Below are positions 60,498 to 64,000 of a DNA stretch of 64,000 bases, piece by piece. This stretch comes from Chelatococcus caeni (lineage in GTDB: Bacteria > Pseudomonadota > Alphaproteobacteria > Rhizobiales > Beijerinckiaceae), in assembly GCF_014196925.1 (NCBI RefSeq), contig NZ_JACIEN010000008.1, positions 124,001 through 188,000 of the forward strand. The letters run 5' to 3'. The notes below the pieces were generated by a model. It searched no databases. It saw nothing but the letters and a program-made list of their open reading frames with translations, and was not told the DNA's origin. Position numbers and translations under genes: made by a program. The stretch's first letter is position 1. Each line of letters starts with the position of its first letter.

Positions 60498-62243
60498 ATG
60501 ACCATCCTCCGGAATACCGGCACCGGCAGCCCGAACGAAGACCGCCAGGTCCAGGCGATGGAGGGCGTGAGTGGCCTCAGCCGCAGCCTGCGCGGCCGCC
60601 TCGTCGCGGCCCTGGCGCTCGTCCTGCTGCCGGCGGCCCTCATCGCCCTCGGCTGGACGGTGGCGCAGAACCGGCAGCTGCGCCAGGAGCGGATCGATGC
60701 CGCCACCCAGGCCAATGCCTATGTCGCCGCGCAGATCGACGAGGTACTGCGCGAGGCGCAGCTCGCGGCGGCGGAACTCGAATCCCATCTGGCCAAGGCC
60801 GGCGGCGCGCCCGACAGCTGCAGCGCCGCCGCGGCACCGGTCCTCGGCTCCTACCCGGAGCTGACGGCGGTGGCCGTCTTTGCCGGCGATACGTTGCGCT
60901 GCGCCTACGGCTTCGATCGCGATGCCCTCGTCGCCCGCGCCAGCGCGACGACCCGGGAGCGGCTGTCCGCCCAGCTCGCGCAGGGGCTCACCGCCGTTCT
61001 CGACAGTCCCGTCACGGGCGGCCCGGTGCTGCTCGCGAGTGCGATCGCCGCCGGCAGCGACCGCGATGCCATCGCGATCTTCTCCGTTTCGCACATCATC
61101 CTGGAAATCGCCCTGCGTTCGGCCCGGGTGTCGCAGGAGCACGGCTCGGTCGTATTCTCCCCGTCCGACCGGCGCGTCGCCGAATACCGGACCGAGAACA
61201 TCCCGGCCGACTGGCTGCCCAAGGGCGGCATCACCACCCAGCAGTTCGGCAGCGGATCGCACGTCTTCATGGACGAAAGCCGCGGTGGAGAAAGCTACCG
61301 CTATTTCGCCACCCGCTCGTCGAGGACGGGGATCACGGTCGTCACCGGCTATCCCTCGGCCGCCTTCTTCAGCAATGAGCAGCGCCAGCTGTGGGGGGCC
61401 ATCATGCCGCCCGTCATCATGCTGGTGGGCGCGACGATCGGCATCGTCTTCGCCGTCGACCGGCTGGTGCTGCGCTGGCTGCACTATCTCAAGCGCCTGA
61501 CGAGGGTCTACGGCAGCGGCCGCTTCTCGGTCCGCGCCGTGCGGCTCGTGCATGCGCCGAGCGAGCTCGCGGAGCTCGGCGAGGCCTTCGACAACATGGC
61601 CGAGAACATCGCCCAGCACGCCGAGGCGCTGGAGACGGTGGCCGAGGAGAAGTCGCAGCTGCTGCGCGAGCTGCATCACCGGGTCAAGAACAACTTCCAG
61701 GTCATCGTCAGCCTGCTCAGCCTGCACAAGCAGGCGCTGCCCGCGGAGCGGCGCGACGACATCCGCTTCATCGAGGACCACGTGCAGGCCATGGCCGTGG
61801 CCTATCGCGTCTGCTACGCGCTCGGCGACATCACCGATGCCCCGCTCGCCGAGCTGCTGGACGACATCGTCGACGGCCTGCGCCGTTCGGCGGCCCTGCC
61901 GGCCGAACAGGTGCGGATCGAAGTCGCCGCCCGCGACGTCACGGTCGACCTCGACCGCGCCATCGGCATCGGGCTCTACCTTGCGGCGCTGCTGCCGGCC
62001 TATCTCGACGAGGCGCGCCGCACGCATCGCGCTGTCGAGCTGACCGCCGTGCGCCGGGAGAGCGGGCTCGTGCTGAGCTGCCGCTTTGCCGACGACGAGC
62101 CGGTGGGGTCGCTCAATCCGCTGCGCGAGCGCCTGACCCGCGCCTATGTGCGCCAGCTCGCCGCGCGGCCCCTCGACACCACCTGCGCCAGCGAGCGCAG
62201 CATCGAGCTCGCCATGCCGGCGCCGGGGCTGGTACCGGCCTGA
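60498..62243 (+). CDS. HisKA_2-type sensor histidine kinase with degenerate ATP-binding domain (PhyK/PhyP-like position)
   Basis: 581 residues from this start. Two helices (about 33-55 and 302-320) enclose an extracytoplasmic sensor domain of about 245 residues. A HAMP-like linker (about 322-385) follows. The dimerisation helix has ELHHRVKNNFQVIVSLLSLHKQ, with the phosphoacceptor His near 394. The catalytic domain lacks the usual N-box asparagine (LYLAALLPAYLDEA in place of an NALKH-type motif) and a clear DxGxG box. It is thus probably a weak kinase, a phosphatase or a scaffold. Its position beside phyR and a nepR suggests it signals to PhyR. Starts at 60459 or 60558 cannot be excluded. Confidence 0.85.
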   Translation: MTILRNTGTGSPNEDRQVQAMEGVSGLSRSLRGRLVAALALVLLPAALIALGWTVAQNRQLRQERIDAATQANAYVAAQIDEVLREAQLAAAELESHLAKAGGAPDSCSAAAAPVLGSYPELTAVAVFAGDTLRCAYGFDRDALVARASATTRERLSAQLAQGLTAVLDSPVTGGPVLLASAIAAGSDRDAIAIFSVSHIILEIALRSARVSQEHGSVVFSPSDRRVAEYRTENIPADWLPKGGITTQQFGSGSHVFMDESRGGESYRYFATRSSRTGITVVTGYPSAAFFSNEQRQLWGAIMPPVIMLVGATIGIVFAVDRLVLRWLHYLKRLTRVYGSGRFSVRAVRLVHAPSELAELGEAFDNMAENIAQHAEALETVAEEKSQLLRELHHRVKNNFQVIVSLLSLHKQALPAERRDDIRFIEDHVQAMAVAYRVCYALGDITDAPLAELLDDIVDGLRRSAALPAEQVRIEVAARDVTVDLDRAIGIGLYLAALLPAYLDEARRTHRAVELTAVRRESGLVLSCRFADDEPVGSLNPLRERLTRAYVRQLAARPLDTTCASERSIELAMPAPGLVPA

Positions 62244-62927
62244 TCAGCCCTCGCCGAGCCGCCGCGACCAGTCCTCCACCGCCCCGCGCTCCAGCCGCCG
62301 GGCGGCCAGCGCCTTCCACGAGGCCGGCAGATGCGGCAGGCGCGCCAGCTCCGCCAGCGCCTCGCGGTCGAGCATGTCGACATAGAGGACGTGGAGCACG
62401 CGCGACAGCGGCCATTGCGGCTGCGGCCGCTCGAGGAGGACCATCCGGTCGCCCGACGCGACCATCCCCGGCTCCAGCACCCGGTAGTACCAGCCGGTGC
62501 GACCGCTCTCCTGCACGCGACGCGCCATGTCCTTGCGGCCGAAGCGGTGGTTCAGTTTCCAGCAGGGTTGCCGGGCCTGCGAGACCTGAACGAGCGCCGT
62601 GCCAACGCGGAAGATATCGTCGATGCACACGTCCGCCTCGACGAGCCCCCGCGTGCGGAGATTCTCGCCGAAGGCCGCCCGGCCGGGCAGGAACGACGAC
62701 AGGTCGATGCCCTCCCCCGCCCAGGCGTCGTAATGCTCGGCCGGATAATGGTGCACCGCCTTGTCCGGCCCGCCGTGGTTCTTGCGGTCGCCCTGCTCGT
62801 CGCCGGCGAGCCCCTCCGCGCGGATCTCGACCGGCGCGTCGAGACGCCGCTTGTCGATGGCGCTCAGGGTGCCCTCGCGCGCATAGGGCACCGCCTTGCC
62901 GGCGAAGACGGCTTCGATCGTCACCAT
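62244..62927 (-). CDS. MOSC-domain protein (YiiM-like)
   Basis: 227 residues. GLAGDEQGDRKNHGGPDKAVHHYPAEHYDAW is the characteristic first part (molybdenum cofactor sulfurase C-terminal class). VSQARQPCWKLNHRFG holds the conserved Cys, and TGWYYRVLEPG follows. YiiM-type proteins reduce N-hydroxylated bases with molybdenum cofactor; substrate not certain here. The gene ends immediately next to the sensor kinase stop (no intervening base), convergently. Confidence 0.92.
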   Translation of the reverse strand: MVTIEAVFAGKAVPYAREGTLSAIDKRRLDAPVEIRAEGLAGDEQGDRKNHGGPDKAVHHYPAEHYDAWAGEGIDLSSFLPGRAAFGENLRTRGLVEADVCIDDIFRVGTALVQVSQARQPCWKLNHRFGRKDMARRVQESGRTGWYYRVLEPGMVASGDRMVLLERPQPQWPLSRVLHVLYVDMLDREALAELARLPHLPASWKALAARRLERGAVEDWSRRLGEG

Positions 62928-63006
62928 CGGCCCGTGTCTCCTCTTCCGCCGGACGTTCTAGCGGCGCGCCGGCCAGGCCGACCTGCGCCACGGCGTCGCC
63001 ACGCGC

Positions 63007-63525
63007 CTATTCGTCGCCGAACAGCTCGGCGCAGCGCGAGAAGGACAGGCCCGCCCCTTCCGTATCCTTGTTGATGCGCACTGAGGTGATGACGCCCTGC
63101 GCATCGGTCGCGATCTGCGCCTCGCAGAACAGGTCGACGCGTCGCGCCGGCTCGACGATCACGGACGTCGGCACCGCGGCGCCGAAGGAGGTCGACGTGG
63201 TCCTCGTGCGCGTGACCGTGGTGCCCGGCGCCGGATTGGAAACGGTCGTCACCGTGCGCTGGGAGCGGTTGAGCGGCTGGGTCGCCCCCTGCGTCTGCAC
63301 CCGGGCCGGCCGCACATAGCTCGTCTCGCCGCCGCGCCAGGTGTAGATCACCCCGCCGCCGTCGAGTTCATAGCTCGAGACCGGCGGACCATTCTCGATG
63401 AAGAATGCGTCGGCCGTCTGCCCGATCCACTTGCCCCTGAGCGCCTTGTTGGCCTCTTCCGTCGTCTTGCATCCGGCGACCACGACGCTTGCCGCGAGCG
63501 CCAGCGCGATTGCTGCCCACTTCAT
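63007..63525 (-). CDS. small lipoprotein, unknown function
   Basis: 172 residues. The lipoprotein signal peptide MKWAAIALALAASVVVAGCKTT has the lipobox VAGC, so it is lipid-anchored. LRGKWIGQTADAFFIENGPPVSSYELDGGGVIYTWRGG forms a BamE/SmpA-like pattern (short helix, then strand with GPP and YxW). The middle is Thr-rich (TTVTRTRTTSTS), probably a linker. The C-terminus has CEAQI and RCAELFG, two Cys that may pair. An upstream in-frame start is ignored because of the clear signal at 63525. Confidence 0.75.
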   Translation of the reverse strand: MKWAAIALALAASVVVAGCKTTEEANKALRGKWIGQTADAFFIENGPPVSSYELDGGGVIYTWRGGETSYVRPARVQTQGATQPLNRSQRTVTTVSNPAPGTTVTRTRTTSTSFGAAVPTSVIVEPARRVDLFCEAQIATDAQGVITSVRINKDTEGAGLSFSRCAELFGDE

Positions 63526-63637
63526 CCCCGCCCCCCGAATTCTGGCATCAGCCGGCGTCGTTCTTGCCGCCCCGCGACGGAAAGGGCAATAGGGCTTGAA
63601 GTATGACGGGAGCGTGGGACGAAGGCTGCGCTCCTCC

Positions 63638-64000
63638 TCACAGACGCCAGTGCAGGACATCCGCCGGCAGGCACCCGGGCTTGATTGCCGAGCGCACGTC
63701 GATCACGACGGCGCCCGGCGCCAGCATCGATGCGATGCGAGCACCCTCATCCGCGAGATAGGCGCCGTGCGGGACGGCGAGCACCGCCGCGTCGAGCGCG
63801 TCGAGGGCCCCCCAGTCGGCGAGGGCGACGCCGTAGGCGCGCTCGGCCTCGCGTGCTTCCGCCAGGGCGTCGTGCACCAGCGGGCGGATGCCGTATTCGC
63901 CGAGCTCGGCGATGATGTCCGGCACGCGGCTGTTGCGCAGGTCCGGCACGTTCTCCTTGAAGGTGAGGCCGAGGATGGCGACGCGCGCCGTGCGCAGGTC
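63638..64000 (-). CDS. nucleotide-sugar dehydrogenase (UDP-GlcNAc/UDP-ManNAc type, WbpA/TviB-like), C-terminal part
   Basis: The gene runs off the right end; 120 residues remain. ILGLTFKENVPDLRNSRVPDIIAELGEYGI is the diagnostic UDP-binding C-terminal domain of the WbpA/TviB class (GLTFKENxPDLRNSR). VIDVRSAIKPG near the end is the NAD(P)-dependent closing segment. These enzymes oxidise C6 of UDP-N-acetylhexosamines for surface polysaccharides. The N-terminal Rossmann domain and catalytic Cys are outside. It suggests an exopolysaccharide region beyond the window. Confidence 0.9.
   Translation of the reverse strand, partial: DLRTARVAILGLTFKENVPDLRNSRVPDIIAELGEYGIRPLVHDALAEAREAERAYGVALADWGALDALDAAVLAVPHGAYLADEGARIASMLAPGAVVIDVRSAIKPGCLPADVLHWRL

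Overview
The window is a high-GC chromosomal segment from an alphaproteobacterium, most likely of the order Hyphomicrobiales (Rhizobiales). The basis is a complete PhyR-NepR-EcfG general stress response locus, a homospermidine synthase operon, a periplasmic glucan gene, a TAXI-type TRAP transporter, and short palindromic intergenic repeats of a type common in that order. The genus cannot be fixed from the sequence. It reads as ordinary chromosome with one small accessory patch behind a tRNA gene. Both window ends cut genes: an RND pump at the left and a nucleotide-sugar dehydrogenase at the right.

Layout. 1-8.2 kb: the tail of an RND pump, anhydro-MurNAc kinase, an SLC13-type permease with RCK_C domains, a RecD-like helicase, the murein endopeptidase MepA and a TauE/SafE exporter. 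8.4-12.4 kb: tRNA-Ser(GGA) followed by a lower-GC accessory patch with a 5'-truncated Dam methylase, two GNATs, an ArsR/SRPBCC pair with a perfect operator, and a DUF6968-like protein. 12.4-18.8 kb: an ABM protein, an Smr-like protein, the polyamine operon odc-GNAT-hss behind a leader of about 390 nt with a good promoter, and opgG. 19.1-26.8 kb: divergent groups of creatininase/Rid protein and ABC importer/cytosine-deaminase-like amidohydrolase/FAD oxidase/flavodoxin-fold oxidoreductase, probably for uptake and breakdown of an N-heterocycle. 26.9-28.4 kb: MarR and a DMT exporter.

28.5-41.4 kb is a sugar or sugar-acid catabolic region: LacI regulator, a MalFGK-type ABC importer, a 2-hydroxyacid dehydrogenase, DenD, a 2-keto-3-deoxyaldonate-dehydrogenase-like SDR, a GNAT, a PEP-mutase-fold enzyme and an IlvD/Edd dehydratase. 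41.5-46.1 kb: a Cys-rich secreted protein, an aminotransferase, a TerB/DUF533 protein, and an Lrp regulator divergent from hpd. 46.2-51.3 kb: a tetR-adaptor-RND operon. 51.4-55.9 kb: a DJ-1/PfpI protein, a gamma-glutamylcyclotransferase-like protein and a TAXI TRAP transporter.

55.9-62.3 kb is the general stress response locus. It holds EcfG and NepR, CsbD and two envelope stress proteins, PhyR, a second NepR paralogue, and a HisKA_2 sensor kinase whose ATP-binding domain looks degenerate. Sigma-EcfG promoters (GGAAC-N16/17-CGTT) lie in front of nepR-ecfG, csbD and phyR, a near match precedes the second nepR, and another perfect match lies in front of the DJ-1/PfpI gene about 6 kb away. The standard logic is that stress phosphorylates PhyR, PhyR binds NepR, and EcfG is freed. 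The second NepR and the unusual kinase suggest extra control layered on this switch.

Three families of palindromic, REPIN/BIME-like repeats occupy most larger intergenic gaps. No CRISPR array, rRNA, complete insertion sequence or intact prophage is seen.
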